Made by a program: the position numbers and the translations under genes
Part shown: positions 7,751 through 17,254 of the stretch, one piece after another
Layout of the letters: the number at the start of each line of letters is the position of its first letter
Numbering within the stretch: position 1 is the stretch's first letter
Source of the DNA: Syntrophaceae bacterium UBA4778
GTDB lineage: Bacteria; Desulfobacterota; Syntrophia; Syntrophales; UBA4778
NCBI GenBank assembly: GCA_002403175.1
Contig: DHHG01000068.1
Coordinates: 1 to 24,792, forward strand
Length of the DNA: 24,792 bases
Direction: 5' to 3'
The notes under the pieces: model-generated
The model's input: only the letters and a program-made list of their open reading frames with translations
What the model was told of the DNA's origin: nothing
Databases searched by the model: none

Positions 7751-7888
7751 CCGTTTTCCATTTTCCAGATCGTTAGCTACCTCGCGAGTATAGTTTCCTA
7801 GCTTCAATGCGCAAAATCCTCTTTTTTGCGATCGGAGACTAATCTCATGGTCCGTAAGGGTGCAGAGTTTATCGGAATACAGTCCCCG

Positions 7889-8401
7889 TTACCTTGGACC
7901 GGCTTCCGAAGGGGCAACTTCCCCGCAATCCGAGATGATTATCTTTTTTGAGGTTTGACCATTTCTGGAGCCGTACTCAGCTATCTTATAGAGGACATCC
8001 ATTCCCTCGACAACCTTTCCAAAGACCACATGCCTTCCGTCGAGCCATTCCGTTTTAACCAGGGTGATAAAAAACTGAGATCCATTCGTATTCGGACCGG
8101 CGTTTGCCATGCTCAAAATGCCGGGGCCGGTATGCTTCAACTGAAAGTTTTCATCGTCAAATTTGTGACCGTAAATGGATTTGCCCCCCGTTCCGTTATG
8201 ATTCGTAAAGTCCCCTCCCTGACACATGAAATCCGGAATCACTCTGTGGAAAGAGCTTCCCTTATAGCCGAATCCGGCTTCGCCCGTACACAAGGCCCTG
8301 AAGTTTTCGGCCGTTTTTGGCACTACATCGGTTGCAAGCTCAAAGATTATCTTTCCCAGTAACTTATTATCTGCAGTAATTTCAAAAAAGCATTCTGTCA
8401 T
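7889..8401 (-). CDS. eukaryote-like cyclophilin (peptidyl-prolyl cis-trans isomerase)
   Basis: A 170-residue single-domain cyclophilin without a signal peptide, so probably cytoplasmic; it catalyses proline cis-trans isomerisation in protein folding. Residues corresponding to the human CypA active site are all present: R53, F58, M59, Q61, F111, W119 and H124. Long stretches such as [42 protein letters not shown] and [13 protein letters not shown] are nearly those of eukaryotic CypA rather than of E. coli PpiA/PpiB. The tryptophan equivalent to CypA W121 predicts cyclosporin A binding (inference). The start is well fixed by GGAGG five bases upstream. It follows uvrA on the same strand after 96 bp with no terminator between, so it may be the last gene of that unit. 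Confidence 0.95.
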   Translation of the reverse strand: MTECFFEITADNKLLGKIIFELATDVVPKTAENFRALCTGEAGFGYKGSSFHRVIPDFMCQGGDFTNHNGTGGKSIYGHKFDDENFQLKHTGPGILSMANAGPNTNGSQFFITLVKTEWLDGRHVVFGKVVEGMDVLYKIAEYGSRNGQTSKKIIISDCGEVAPSEAGPR

Positions 8402-8497
8402 GACGGCCTCCTATTTTTCTTATTAATAACCCGAATTTCTTTTGCTAGCTTTGTCTGTTTGGACCTCCTCCTCGCAGGCCCATCATTGCTGCAAGCC

Positions 8498-11400
8498 TTA
8501 ACCGTTAAGGTACTTCTTCAAAAACCGGGCGGTATGGGATTGTCTGGAAAGTTTGACGAGATCCTTCGGCGTACCTTCCGCAATGAGTCTTCCACCCCCT
8601 ATTCCTCCTTCCGGTCCCATGTCCAGGATATAATCGGCCTCTTTAATAACCTTGAGATTGTGCTCGATAACTAAGACCGTTGCTCCCCGATCGACCAAAT
8701 GGTGCAATATAGAAAGGAGTTTGTCGATATCTGCAAGGTGCAGCCCTGTGGTGGGCTCGTCTAATATATAAAGGGACCTTTCCGAAGATGGAATCGCTAA
8801 TTGGCGGGCAAGCTTGATACGCTGTGCCTCACCCCCAGAAAGTGTCGGGCTGGCCTGTCCGAAGGTCAAATAGTCCAGCCCGATATCGACCATGAGCTGA
8901 ACCCCTCTGGATATCTTTGGAATGGCGGCGAAGAATTCCAGCCCTTCCCCGAAAGTCATCTCCAGGACATCGTGGATTGTTTTACCGTGATATCGTATTT
9001 CCAAGGTTTCATTATTGAAGCGTCTTCCGGCGCATTCTTCACACGCAACATAGACTTCAGGAAGAAAATCCATCTCCACCCGGATCCGCCCCTGTCCGGC
9101 ACAGGCCTCGCAGCGGCCGCCGGAAACATTAAAGGAAAAGCGCCCGGCGCTGTAGCCTCGTATTCGCGATTCGGGCACGAGGGCAAAAAGACGCCGGATT
9201 TCGTCGAAGAGGCCGATGTAGGTTGCCGGTGTGGAACGGGGCGTCCTGCCAATCGGGGAATGATCGATCTCGACCACTCGGTTCAGGTGTTCCCAGCCAT
9301 GGATCGATTGAAATCCGTCTGCCACCGGAGCGGTACCCCTTGCACTTGCAACTTCCCCGTTTAGCCTGGCCCTTAATCCCTTGTAGATTACCTCTTTCAC
9401 CAAGGTTGATTTTCCGGAGCCGCTGACTCCTGTCACGCAGGTCAGTGTTCCAAGGGGAATACGAACATCCACCCCATTTAGGTTATATTTATTTGCGTTT
9501 TTGATCGTAAGCCACTGGCCGTCCTTTGATCTCCTGAGACGGGAATTGATTCGGGGGCGGTTATCATTTTTCAGATAAGCTCCTGTTATAGAATCGGCAC
9601 ACGAAATAATATTATCTATTGTACCCTCGGCGACAATTCGCCCTCCGTTAGGACCGGCGCCCGGTCCAAGATCTATGATATAGTCTCCGGACCGGATTGT
9701 CTCTTCATCATGTTCCACAACGACGATGGAATTTCCGCGTTCCTTTAATTTGCGGAGCGTTTCAATCAGGAGCACATTATCTCGCGGATGCAATCCAATC
9801 GTCGGTTCATCGAGCACATAACAGACACCCCGCATGTTAGAGCCAAGCTGAGCCGCCAGACGGATGCGCTGTGATTCTCCCCCGGAGAGGGTATCACCGG
9901 ATCGGTCGAGTGTCAGGTATCCAAGCCCGACTTGCCGGAGAAAATGAAAACGAGGCATAACTTCTCTCAGAATACTTTCTGCAACCGCCGTTTCTCTGGT
10001 TGAAAATTCAAAGGACCCAATCAGGAGCTCCGCATCCTGAACGGTTAGTCTGGTAAGTTCTCCAATCCCCCACCCCTTCAACTTGACTGCCAGGGCTTCC
10101 GGCCGCAATCGCTTTCCCAGGCATTCTGGACAGACTTCCTCGTTCACCATACCTAACCCGTCGCATGTCAGACAGGCGCCCTGACGGCTATTGAACGAAA
10201 AGAGCCTGGGGTCCAGCTCCTCAAAGCCCCGCTTGCACCTGTAGCAGTAAGCCTTCTCGCTGTACGTTTTGATCGTTTGATCGTCAGAGATGCGCACGGT
10301 TCCCTTGCCGACCCTGAGGGCTTCTCGGACCAGATCGATAAGCTGAGCCCGCCCGTGCCGGTCCAGCTGAACTTCTCCGATCAGGATATCAATATCGTGT
10401 TCGCGAAATCGGTCCAGGAGCGGAACGGGATCGAGATCATACATCTTCCCATCAACCAGAGCCTTCCGAAAGCCCTGTTTCCGGAAGCCCTGAAGCAGCT
10501 CTCGGTGAATACCCTTGCGACCGAAAACAACCGGAGCCAGAATGCCGGTATTTTTACTATGATAGCGTTCATAAACTTGCTCGATGAGAGCCTCCGGCAA
10601 AAAAGCCTGGATAGCCTCACCGCAATCGGGACAATGCTGAATCCCAAGTTTGCTATAGAGAAGACGTAGGTAATGATAAATTTCCGTCAGGGTAGCAACA
10701 GTCGAGCGTCGTCCCGATTGACTCGCCCGCTGTTCAATGGCGACTGTGGGAGGAATCCCTGATATTTGGTCAATATCGGGCCGCTCCAGAATTTTTAGAT
10801 ATTGCCGGATATAAGTGGGAAGACATTCCAGGTAACGCCGCTGCCCCTCCGCGAAAAGGATATCAAATGCCAAGGTCGATTTTCCTGAGCCGCTTACGCC
10901 TGTAACGACCACCATCTTGTCGCGAGGAATTGTGACAGAGATATCACGCAGATTGTGTTCCCGGGCCCCTCTGACAATCATCGATTTAGGGCCGGGGAAA
11001 TTCCCGCCGTTCTCTTCGGTTTCTTTCACCTTTGGAAGATTCCCTTCCAGATACGCCTGCAGGACTTCCCCCGTATAGGAGTGTTTCGTTCCGGCTATTT
11101 TTTCCGGAGTCCCGGCCGCAACGATCGTTCCCCCGCCTTCGCCCCCTTCCGGTCCGAGGTCAACGATGTAATCGGCGCATTTGATCAATTCCGGATTATG
11201 CTCGATAAAAACGATGCTGTTTCCTTCATCCACAAGTCTATTGAAGAATTCAATCAGCGGGGCAACATCATGAGGATGCAGGCCTATCGAAGGTTCGTCG
11301 AAAATGAACAGCGTATTATTCGATCTTCCAAGTCCGATCTGCTGGGCAAGCTTGAGTCTCTGAGCCTCTCCACCGGATGATGTATTTACCGGCTGTCCCA

Positions 11401-13792
11401 ATCTCAAATAACTGAGGCCGACCGATGCCAGGACCTTCAGAGGGGCAATAATTTTTTTGTACGCTGAAAAAAAAGCTATCGCTTCAGAAACCGTCAGGGA
11501 CAGAATATCACTGATATTGAGGCCCCGGTATTTTACTTCCAGAAGCTCACGGGTGAAGCGTTTCCCCGCACAGACTGGGCATTGAACGTAAACATCCGAG
11601 AGGAATTGCATTTCGATCTTCTCATATCCTTCCCCTCGACATGCCTCACAACGCCCACCGGAACTTCCGCCTGATGTATTAAATGAGAAAGAGGATGATG
11701 TGTAACCCCTTTCCTTTGCTGCTGGCTGCGCTGCCATAATGGCCCTGATCTGGTCGAAGGCCTTCATGTATGTGATCGGCGTCGCCCGAGGAGATTTTCC
11801 AATGGGCCTTTGATCTACCAGAATTATTCCATCAACCTGATCCGCACCGTCGAGGTCTAGAAATTTGCCAGGCTTTTCATCCGGATTGCCTTTCTGAAGC
11901 CTGAGTCCGCGGTATAGGATCTCGACGCCCAGGGTGCTCTTACCCGATCCGGATACTCCCGTAATCGCCGCCAATGCCCCCAGCGGGATCGTAATATCAA
12001 AGCCCTTCAGATTGTGTTCGGCCGCCCCCCGTATAGTGATGAATCGATCCGGGTTTCGCCTTTTAGCCGGGACGGGAATATGGAATGTTCCATTCAGATA
12101 AGCTCCCGTTAACGAATCTTTCTGTGTCAGAACCCCCGCCAGAGAGCCATTGTAAATAACTCTCCCTCCATGCTCTCCCGCTGCAGGACCGAGATCGATC
12201 ACATGGTCGGCCCCACCGATGATTTCCGGATCGTGTTCCACGACAATTACGGTATTTCCCATGTCCCGGAGATGATGGAGCGTACGCAAGAGTCTGCCGC
12301 TGTCGCGCGGGTGCAGTCCGATGGTTGGTTCGTCGAGAATGTATAACGTATCGACAAGAGAGGAACCCAGTGCCTTTGTCAGGCTGACGCGTTCGACTTC
12401 GCCACCTGAAAGGGTTCGGGACTGCCTATCCAGGGTCAGATAATCGAGTCCGACATCCATTAGATAACGCAACCTGCCGCGGATCTCTCTCAAAAGCAAC
12501 GTGACGGCTTCGTCGTTGGTTGAATCAGGCAGCTCCTTCGCGGATTTGTGATCGAGTCCGCTGAGAAATGCAAGCGCCTCAGCGATCGTCAGCCGATTAA
12601 CGTCCCCGATATTCTGCCCCATGATCCTCCAGAGGAGTGTCTCCTTTTTGAATCGGCTGCCGTTGCAGGCGGGACAGGTAATGTATCCCCGGTACCGCGA
12701 CAGAAAAACGCGGACATGGAGTTTATAGCGTTTGGTCTCCAGCCAGCGGAAAAAGCCCCGGATGCCATAGAAATCCTTATCTCCGTCAATGATTAGATTC
12801 TGCTGCTCTTCCTTGAGTTTGCCAAAAGGAACATCAATCGGAATTTTTCGCCGTCTGCAAAAATTCAGGAGATCCTCGAATTCCACACGGGCAATGCCGG
12901 TCCAGGGTTTGATAGCCCCCTCCCGAATCGATTTGGATCGATCGGGAATGATGAGATCGAGATCGATATCAATGGTTCTCCCGAACCCCCGACACGTGTC
13001 GCACGCACCTGCGGGAGAGTTGAAAGAAAAGATATTGGCCGAGGCTTCACGGTACGCAATTCGGCAATACGAACATTCCAGGGCAGTGCTGAACTTGCGC
13101 GTTTCACCGGTTTGCAGATGGACATGGGCCCGTCCCCCCTGTTTCAGTGCCGTTTCAATCGAGTCGATGGCCCTCTTCCGCTCCGTTTGTTTAAAATGGA
13201 AGCGGTCTGCAATTATTTCCCACTCACCACGGCCGATCTCTTCAATTGGCTGGACCTTCCCCGTCCAGGCCCGGTAAAATCCGGAGCGTTGAAGCTTGGT
13301 TCGAGTAATCTCAGGATCGGCTTCGAAGGAAACGGGAAAAGTCAGGACAATGGGGGATCTCTCCTCCAGATCCAGAAGTTCCCGATAGATTGTCTGGGGC
13401 GTGTCTTTTCGGACAGGCCTTCCGCATCCTTCGCAATAGAGGGTGGCCAGGCGGGCAAATAGGAGTTTCAGATAATCGTTTACTTCCGTAATGGTCCCAA
13501 CAGTGGAACGGGAGGTCTTGATCGTGTCCCCCTGCGAAATCGCCAGCGCAGGAGGGATGCCGTCGATCTTCTCCACCTTTGGTCGATCCATCCTTTCCAT
13601 GAACTGCCGTGCATATGGCGAAAAGGTCTCCACATAGCGGCGTTGTCCTTCTGCATAAAGTACGTCAAAGGCAAGAGACGACTTTCCTGCGCCGCTCACA
13701 CCTGTGATCGCGATCAATTTGTTCAAGGGGATTTCTAGATCGAAACCTTTTAGATTATTCTGACTGACTTGCCTAAGTTTAATGGATTCCAT
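8498..13792 (-). CDS. uvrA: tandem-fused double UvrA (excinuclease ABC subunit A)
   Basis: At 1764 residues this is almost twice the usual UvrA (about 940) and consists of two complete UvrA copies in one frame, about 1-930 and 935-1764. UvrA is the ATP-dependent damage sensor of nucleotide excision repair that loads UvrB. There are four Walker A motifs (GVSGAGKS at 31-38; GVSGSGKS near 614, 967 and 1457). The four signature motifs are LSGGE, SSGGE, LSGGE and LSGGE. The four Walker B motifs are [15 protein letters not shown], and each half carries Cys-pair zinc modules (e.g. CEACRGEG...CPVC and CEACAGQG...CEEC). The second nucleotide-binding domain of the first half is odd: it has SSGGE and four extra residues before CEAC. 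The same layout is known in Chlamydia UvrA (about 1786 residues). A single-chain pseudo-dimer in place of the usual homodimer is the natural reading. The frame is intact, with no stop or frameshift. Confidence 0.96.
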   Translation of the reverse strand: MESIKLRQVSQNNLKGFDLEIPLNKLIAITGVSGAGKSSLAFDVLYAEGQRRYVETFSPYARQFMERMDRPKVEKIDGIPPALAISQGDTIKTSRSTVGTITEVNDYLKLLFARLATLYCEGCGRPVRKDTPQTIYRELLDLEERSPIVLTFPVSFEADPEITRTKLQRSGFYRAWTGKVQPIEEIGRGEWEIIADRFHFKQTERKRAIDSIETALKQGGRAHVHLQTGETRKFSTALECSYCRIAYREASANIFSFNSPAGACDTCRGFGRTIDIDLDLIIPDRSKSIREGAIKPWTGIARVEFEDLLNFCRRRKIPIDVPFGKLKEEQQNLIIDGDKDFYGIRGFFRWLETKRYKLHVRVFLSRYRGYITCPACNGSRFKKETLLWRIMGQNIGDVNRLTIAEALAFLSGLDHKSAKELPDSTNDEAVTLLLREIRGRLRYLMDVGLDYLTLDRQSRTLSGGEVERVSLTKALGSSLVDTLYILDEPTIGLHPRDSGRLLRTLHHLRDMGNTVIVVEHDPEIIGGADHVIDLGPAAGEHGGRVIYNGSLAGVLTQKDSLTGAYLNGTFHIPVPAKRRNPDRFITIRGAAEHNLKGFDITIPLGALAAITGVSGSGKSTLGVEILYRGLRLQKGNPDEKPGKFLDLDGADQVDGIILVDQRPIGKSPRATPITYMKAFDQIRAIMAAQPAAKERGYTSSSFSFNTSGGSSGGRCEACRGEGYEKIEMQFLSDVYVQCPVCAGKRFTRELLEVKYRGLNISDILSLTVSEAIAFFSAYKKIIAPLKVLASVGLSYLRLGQPVNTSSGGEAQRLKLAQQIGLGRSNNTLFIFDEPSIGLHPHDVAPLIEFFNRLVDEGNSIVFIEHNPELIKCADYIVDLGPEGGEGGGTIVAAGTPEKIAGTKHSYTGEVLQAYLEGNLPKVKETEENGGNFPGPKSMIVRGAREHNLRDISVTIPRDKMVVVTGVSGSGKSTLAFDILFAEGQRRYLECLPTYIRQYLKILERPDIDQISGIPPTVAIEQRASQSGRRSTVATLTEIYHYLRLLYSKLGIQHCPDCGEAIQAFLPEALIEQVYERYHSKNTGILAPVVFGRKGIHRELLQGFRKQGFRKALVDGKMYDLDPVPLLDRFREHDIDILIGEVQLDRHGRAQLIDLVREALRVGKGTVRISDDQTIKTYSEKAYCYRCKRGFEELDPRLFSFNSRQGACLTCDGLGMVNEEVCPECLGKRLRPEALAVKLKGWGIGELTRLTVQDAELLIGSFEFSTRETAVAESILREVMPRFHFLRQVGLGYLTLDRSGDTLSGGESQRIRLAAQLGSNMRGVCYVLDEPTIGLHPRDNVLLIETLRKLKERGNSIVVVEHDEETIRSGDYIIDLGPGAGPNGGRIVAEGTIDNIISCADSITGAYLKNDNRPRINSRLRRSKDGQWLTIKNANKYNLNGVDVRIPLGTLTCVTGVSGSGKSTLVKEVIYKGLRARLNGEVASARGTAPVADGFQSIHGWEHLNRVVEIDHSPIGRTPRSTPATYIGLFDEIRRLFALVPESRIRGYSAGRFSFNVSGGRCEACAGQGRIRVEMDFLPEVYVACEECAGRRFNNETLEIRYHGKTIHDVLEMTFGEGLEFFAAIPKISRGVQLMVDIGLDYLTFGQASPTLSGGEAQRIKLARQLAIPSSERSLYILDEPTTGLHLADIDKLLSILHHLVDRGATVLVIEHNLKVIKEADYILDMGPEGGIGGGRLIAEGTPKDLVKLSRQSHTARFLKKYLNG

Positions 13793-13869
13793 AATCTGGC
13801 CAAAAGGGAATTTTACCCTTTCTTGACCGGAAGTGCAATCGCTCAGTGGGGCTACAGAATTGAAAGCAA

Positions 13870-14052
13870 CTAAGCTTTTCGTTTGTGAAAAAAGCCGATA
13901 AGAAATTCGGAATCCTTGGGAGAAAGATCGAACATAAATACGGCCTTTTCCACCAGTTTGCCGATCGGTTGGTCGGGGTGTTCTTCAAGGTTGGCTGAAA
14001 CCCATTTAATTGCTTTTCGTATTTCTTCCCCTTCCGGCATCGTATTGGACAT
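13870..14052 (-). CDS. small conserved-looking 60-residue protein of unknown function
   Basis: Encodes a 60-residue, mostly helical, acidic protein that starts MSNTMPEGEEIRKAIKW and ends FLIGFFHKRKA. No transmembrane segment, cysteine cluster or known domain is visible. It is judged real because AAGGAG precedes the ATG at good spacing and a strong promoter (14083-14110) lies just upstream. It is followed on the same strand after 77 bp by uvrA, with no terminator, so co-transcription with uvrA and the cyclophilin gene is likely. An overlapping longer frame (13779-13988) is a shadow. I do not recognise the family and assign no function; a link to repair is suggested only by position. Confidence 0.75.
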   Translation of the reverse strand: MSNTMPEGEEIRKAIKWVSANLEEHPDQPIGKLVEKAVFMFDLSPKDSEFLIGFFHKRKA

Positions 14053-14082
14053 GTTCCATTCTCCTTTCAGCTGAATAAAATA

Positions 14083-14110
14083 AATATATGAAAGAAGATT
14101 TAATTTTCAA
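14083..14110 (-). promoter_or_regulatory. sigma70-type promoter for the small protein-uvrA unit
   Basis: On the minus strand TTGAAA (14105-14110, five of six) and TATATT (14083-14088, five of six) are 16 bp apart. They lie about 30 bp upstream of the small gene's ATG. I saw no clear LexA-like operator overlapping it. Confidence 0.6.
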
Positions 14111-14312
14111 GTAAAAAGATGCCGCCCATCCGCTCGAATTCTCCCGGCAACCTTCTGTTCATCAGCAAAATAAATTTGAATTTCAGGGATAAAGCCGATA
14201 CAAGGATACTCCGAGTAATCTGAGGGGGTGTAAGATCGCCGGCCTACCTGGCAGTAAGCTAATCAAATGGAGCGCTCTCGGATTTGCCAATTGATAATCA
14301 AGGTTCGAAGTT

Positions 14313-15908
14313 ATGGGAAATAATGCGATATTCTTCATCATCGGACTGGTCTTGTTTCTTTTCGGCATGCTGCAGTTAAGTACAGGAATCCAGCGGATGA
14401 TCTCGGCCCGAATTCGGGCATACATCAGATATTCGGTAAGAACTCCTTTTTACGGTTTGATGATGGGAATCCTTTCCACCGTTTTGTTGCAAAGCAGTAC
14501 GGCTACAACCATCATCACAGTCGGAATCGTCAACGCAGGTCTGATTACCTTCTACCATTCGCTCGGAATTATTTTGGGGGCGGATATCGGAACAACGCTG
14601 ACGGTTCAACTGGTTGTTTGGAAAGTCACATCCATCTCACCATTGCTGATATTTTTCGGGGGCGGTTTATGGATTTCAGGAAAAGAAAAATGGAATAAGT
14701 ATGGGGAAGCGATCTTTTATTTTGGATTAATGTTCTTCGGCCTGGAAATGACTTCCCAGGCTGCAGCCCCTCTGAAAGAAAATATTGAATTCATCAATTT
14801 TCTCCAGAGCACCAGAAATCCCTTGCTCGGGCTTTTTGCAGGCCTTGTCTTTACAGCACTTGTACATGCATCTTCTATCCCCATTAGTATTCTGGTCATT
14901 TTGGCTCAACATGGCTTGATCGGCATAGATAACGCCCTCCCCGTCGTCTTCGGAGCCAATATCGGAACAACGGCAACTGTCCTGATGGCAGGCTTGGCCG
15001 CAAATATCAGCGGGAAAAGGACGGCAATCGCTCATTTTTTATTTAAATTGATCGGGGTTCTCGTAGCATTTGCAGTCTTTCCGATCTTCACCCACATTCT
15101 GAAGAATCTCGTATCGGATACAGCCCAACAAATCGCCCTGGGGCATTTTTTGTTCAATATGCTCATCCTCCTCCTTTTTATTTTTGTCCTCGGACCTGTT
15201 TCCAGATTGCTCGAAAAAATTATGCCAGGAAAGGATGAAACGCTCCCGCTCTGGCCTGAATATCTTGATGAGAGCTATCTTACAAATCCGGAGCAGGCGC
15301 TCGACTGCGTCAGGAAGGAATTGAGGCGTCAATTGAGTCTTGCCCAGCGTACGGTTCAGGAGAGTATGGAGCTGATTACCAACTACAAGGAATACAAAAG
15401 AAAAACTATCTTTTATATCGAACTGGTCATTGATAATCTGCAAAGTGAGATAATTTCCTATGTATGGAAGGTATCGGCCGGCCCTTTATCTCAGGCACTT
15501 TCGACCAAATTATTTCTTTACACGGCCATGGTTGACGATATTGAAAGGATTGGAGATCACGCAATCAATCTGGTCGATCTGTCGAGACATAAATATAGGC
15601 GCCGCATATCCTTCACGGGCCCCGGTAAATCAGAGCTGATGGAAATCGGAGCGCTTATCCGTGATAATCTGAGCCTTGCCTTGCATTTGATAGAAAAAAA
15701 GGACCCGGACAAAATTGCACGAATTCTCGCCAATGAGGACAAGGTGGACAAGCTCGTCCGGAAATCACTGGAGAAACATCTGGAACGTTTTTATAAGAGG
15801 ATCTGTGAAGCGGAATCCGGGCCTATTTTTGTTGAGATGCTGGTCAATCTGGAAAGAATCTCTGATCATTGTGAAAACATCGCTCAGTATTTTCAAAAAC
15901 TCGATTAA
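14313..15908 (+). CDS. Na+/phosphate cotransporter family protein with C-terminal PhoU domain
   Basis: A 531-residue inner-membrane protein. Residues about 1-305 contain roughly eight hydrophobic segments in two inverted repeats, as in the NptA/Na-Pi cotransporter II family. The first repeat has the hallmark QSSTATT at 60-66 and GADIGTT, and the second has GANIGTT. In the second repeat the expected QSSS is replaced by HASS (H185-S188). Residues about 325-525 form a PhoU-like helical bundle, including a conserved MVDDIERIGDHAINL stretch and a second ERISDHCENI stretch. The likely role is sodium-coupled phosphate (or related anion) transport, with the PhoU domain regulatory. The start ATG follows a weak AAGG. 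The gene is divergent from the uvrA unit and has no phosphate-regulon partners beside it. Substrate is inferred from family only. Confidence 0.92.
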   Translation: MGNNAIFFIIGLVLFLFGMLQLSTGIQRMISARIRAYIRYSVRTPFYGLMMGILSTVLLQSSTATTIITVGIVNAGLITFYHSLGIILGADIGTTLTVQLVVWKVTSISPLLIFFGGGLWISGKEKWNKYGEAIFYFGLMFFGLEMTSQAAAPLKENIEFINFLQSTRNPLLGLFAGLVFTALVHASSIPISILVILAQHGLIGIDNALPVVFGANIGTTATVLMAGLAANISGKRTAIAHFLFKLIGVLVAFAVFPIFTHILKNLVSDTAQQIALGHFLFNMLILLLFIFVLGPVSRLLEKIMPGKDETLPLWPEYLDESYLTNPEQALDCVRKELRRQLSLAQRTVQESMELITNYKEYKRKTIFYIELVIDNLQSEIISYVWKVSAGPLSQALSTKLFLYTAMVDDIERIGDHAINLVDLSRHKYRRRISFTGPGKSELMEIGALIRDNLSLALHLIEKKDPDKIARILANEDKVDKLVRKSLEKHLERFYKRICEAESGPIFVEMLVNLERISDHCENIAQYFQKLD

Positions 15909-16287
15909 AACTTCCCCATAAAGCATCCAACCGAATTTCAAATTATGATGATCCACACCTGTATTTACGGCATTCGGATGAATATCCATACGGAGATCAT
16001 GAGAATTATCTATCCTGAGATAAAAAATTACATTATTTAGTGTTCAGTCCTTATATACGATTCTGCATATTTTGGAGTATCATAATATGCCTTTGTATTC
16101 TCAATTATTTCCCCTCCAAATATACTTGAGTACAGAGTGGTATGCATTGTGCACAGGTCATGCATGTTCTTTTAGGTCGCCTTCATCCCAATCATGATTT
16201 TTTTCAAGTCTGAAGCCCAAGCGCAACAGAAATCAGCACCAAATTAGAACGAATATTCAAATGAAAGGAATCGGAGGGTAAGCCAGT
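15909..16287 (+). other. intergenic region, nothing firmly identified
   Basis: 379 bp, AT-rich. It contains only very short frames; the best is 36 codons at 16087-16197. There is no clear terminator for the transporter gene and no consensus promoter for the ferredoxin. The ribosome site GGAGGG of the ferredoxin gene lies at its 3' end. Confidence 0.4.
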
Positions 16288-16482
16288 ATGAGAGTACGAG
16301 TGAACGAAGATCTTTGTGTTGGATGCGAAGCTTGCGCGGAGGTTTGCCCCGAATTATTTGAGATGCAGGGCGAAATGGCCGTTCCTAGAATAGATGATGA
16401 TGTGCCTGAAGAACTGGAGGACATCTGCCGGGAAACCGCGGATACATGCCCGGCTGAATCTATCATTCTCGAAGAAGAATAG
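16288..16482 (+). CDS. [4Fe-4S] ferredoxin, single-cluster type
   Basis: A 64-residue acidic, low-potential electron carrier resembling the monocluster ferredoxins of Desulfovibrio and Thermotoga. C10, C13, C16 and C54 (CVGCEAC and the later CPAE) should bind one [4Fe-4S] cluster. C20 and C47 sit where D. gigas ferredoxin has its disulfide-forming pair. The C-terminal half lacks a second CxxCxxC set, so a 2[4Fe-4S] type is excluded. The start is supported by GGAGGG nine bases upstream. It precedes a phosphoribosyltransferase (31 bp gap) and a radical-SAM gene about 770 bp further on; as an electron donor for AmrS it is plausible by position only. Confidence 0.94.
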   Translation: MRVRVNEDLCVGCEACAEVCPELFEMQGEMAVPRIDDDVPEELEDICRETADTCPAESIILEEE

Positions 16483-16513
16483 TGCACAAATCAATGTTTT
16501 TATCGGGAGAGTT

Positions 16514-17179
16514 ATGACCGATTTGTTTTTTAAGGACAGGCGCGATGCAGGCATACAGATTGCCGCCGAGCTGGCCAAAATCATCCCGGCAAATCAACCC
16601 ATTGTCATCTTGGGAATCCCCAGGGGAGGGATGATTACCGCCGATGAGGTGGCGGCGTTCTTCTCCGCGCCACTGGATATATTGATTGCAAGAAAGATAC
16701 GGGCACCGAATCAACCCGAACTTGGGATCGGATCCGTTACAATCTATGATGAAAACTACTTCATTAATGAAGCCTTGGCTCATATGGTTGGAGTAACACC
16801 CGATTACCTCGATCAGGAAATTTCTTATCAGAGACAACAAATGGAAAAAAGCATGCGGGCTTACCGCAAAGTCCGCCCACAGGCAGATATTTTCGAGAAA
16901 ACAGTTGTCGTAATCGATGATGGAATGACTACCGGATACACATTCCGGGCGGCACTTCAAGGAATTCAACTCCGCAGTCCGGAACGACTGATTGCAGCAA
17001 CTCCGGTTGCAACCGAAAAGAGCATCGAAATGATCCGCCCTTTTACAGACGATATCGTTTGCCTCGTAACTTCAGAATATTTTCTGAGCATCTCTACCTG
17101 GTACGACCATTACAGAAACGTCGACGACCATGAAGTGATATCTATCCTTTCCAGAAACTGGGCAGAACACCATTCATAA
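16514..17179 (+). CDS. phosphoribosyltransferase family protein
   Basis: A 221-residue type I phosphoribosyltransferase-fold protein. The PRPP-binding motif is VVVIDDGMTTGYT, with D135, D136 and G137 and the following T-rich loop. An upstream ILGIPRGGM segment (about residues 33-41) forms the other conserved loop. This subfamily of stand-alone PRTase-like proteins has no settled substrate, so no base is assigned. The frame is open further upstream to 16394, but that would overlap the ferredoxin. The ATG at 16514 has GGGAG four bases before it and gives the family's usual N terminus. It is probably co-transcribed with the ferredoxin. No membrane segment is seen. Confidence 0.87.
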   Translation: MTDLFFKDRRDAGIQIAAELAKIIPANQPIVILGIPRGGMITADEVAAFFSAPLDILIARKIRAPNQPELGIGSVTIYDENYFINEALAHMVGVTPDYLDQEISYQRQQMEKSMRAYRKVRPQADIFEKTVVVIDDGMTTGYTFRAALQGIQLRSPERLIAATPVATEKSIEMIRPFTDDIVCLVTSEYFLSISTWYDHYRNVDDHEVISILSRNWAEHHS

Positions 17180-17220
17180 TTCCATTGGAAACAATCTCAG
17201 ACCCAACGATTCTGTGCTCT

Positions 17221-17249
17221 TGTTAAATGCATCGGCTACTGTTATAGTT
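17221..17249 (+). promoter_or_regulatory. candidate promoter immediately before amrS
   Basis: TTGTTA (17221-17226) and TATAGT (17244-17249, five of six) are 17 bp apart. Transcription would begin near 17255-17256, at or next to the ATG of amrS; see findings. Confidence 0.4.
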
Positions 17250-17254
17250 TCCTC

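Larger units (their letters stand above)
6900..7888. other. 989-bp region with no convincing gene
   Basis: Open frames here (for example plus-strand 7424-7801 and minus-strand 7300-7560) have low-complexity, codon-biased-against translations, no ribosome site and no recognisable domain. The region holds two strong inverted repeats (7174-7207 and 7708-7750) and a minor one at 7810-7830 (CGCAAAA/TTTTGCG). It also holds the upstream region of the cyclase gene, including a TATAAA at about 6993-6998 on the minus strand. It separates two minus-strand transcription units. A decayed mobile element or gene is possible, but I see no transposase remnant. Confidence 0.5.

Noticed and set aside
7424..7801. 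125-codon plus-strand frame in the intergenic gap
   Set aside because: It has no Shine-Dalgarno sequence and no domain, it runs through the perfect palindrome at 7708-7750, and its composition is like translated non-coding DNA.
7810..7830. CGCAAAA/TTTTGCG hairpin as terminator of the cyclophilin gene
   Set aside because: The stem is only 7 bp and AT-rich, and there is no U-tract after it on the minus strand.
8801..9364. 187-codon frame antisense to uvrA
   Set aside because: It is a shadow of the uvrA coding sequence; the opposite frame carries all UvrA motifs.
16087..16197. 36-codon frame before the ferredoxin with GGAG nine bases upstream
   Set aside because: It is too short, has no recognisable sequence pattern, and a single chance ribosome site is weak evidence.
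16394..16513. Upstream extension of the phosphoribosyltransferase
   Set aside because: It would overlap the ferredoxin in another frame; the ATG at 16514 has its own ribosome site and fits the family N terminus.
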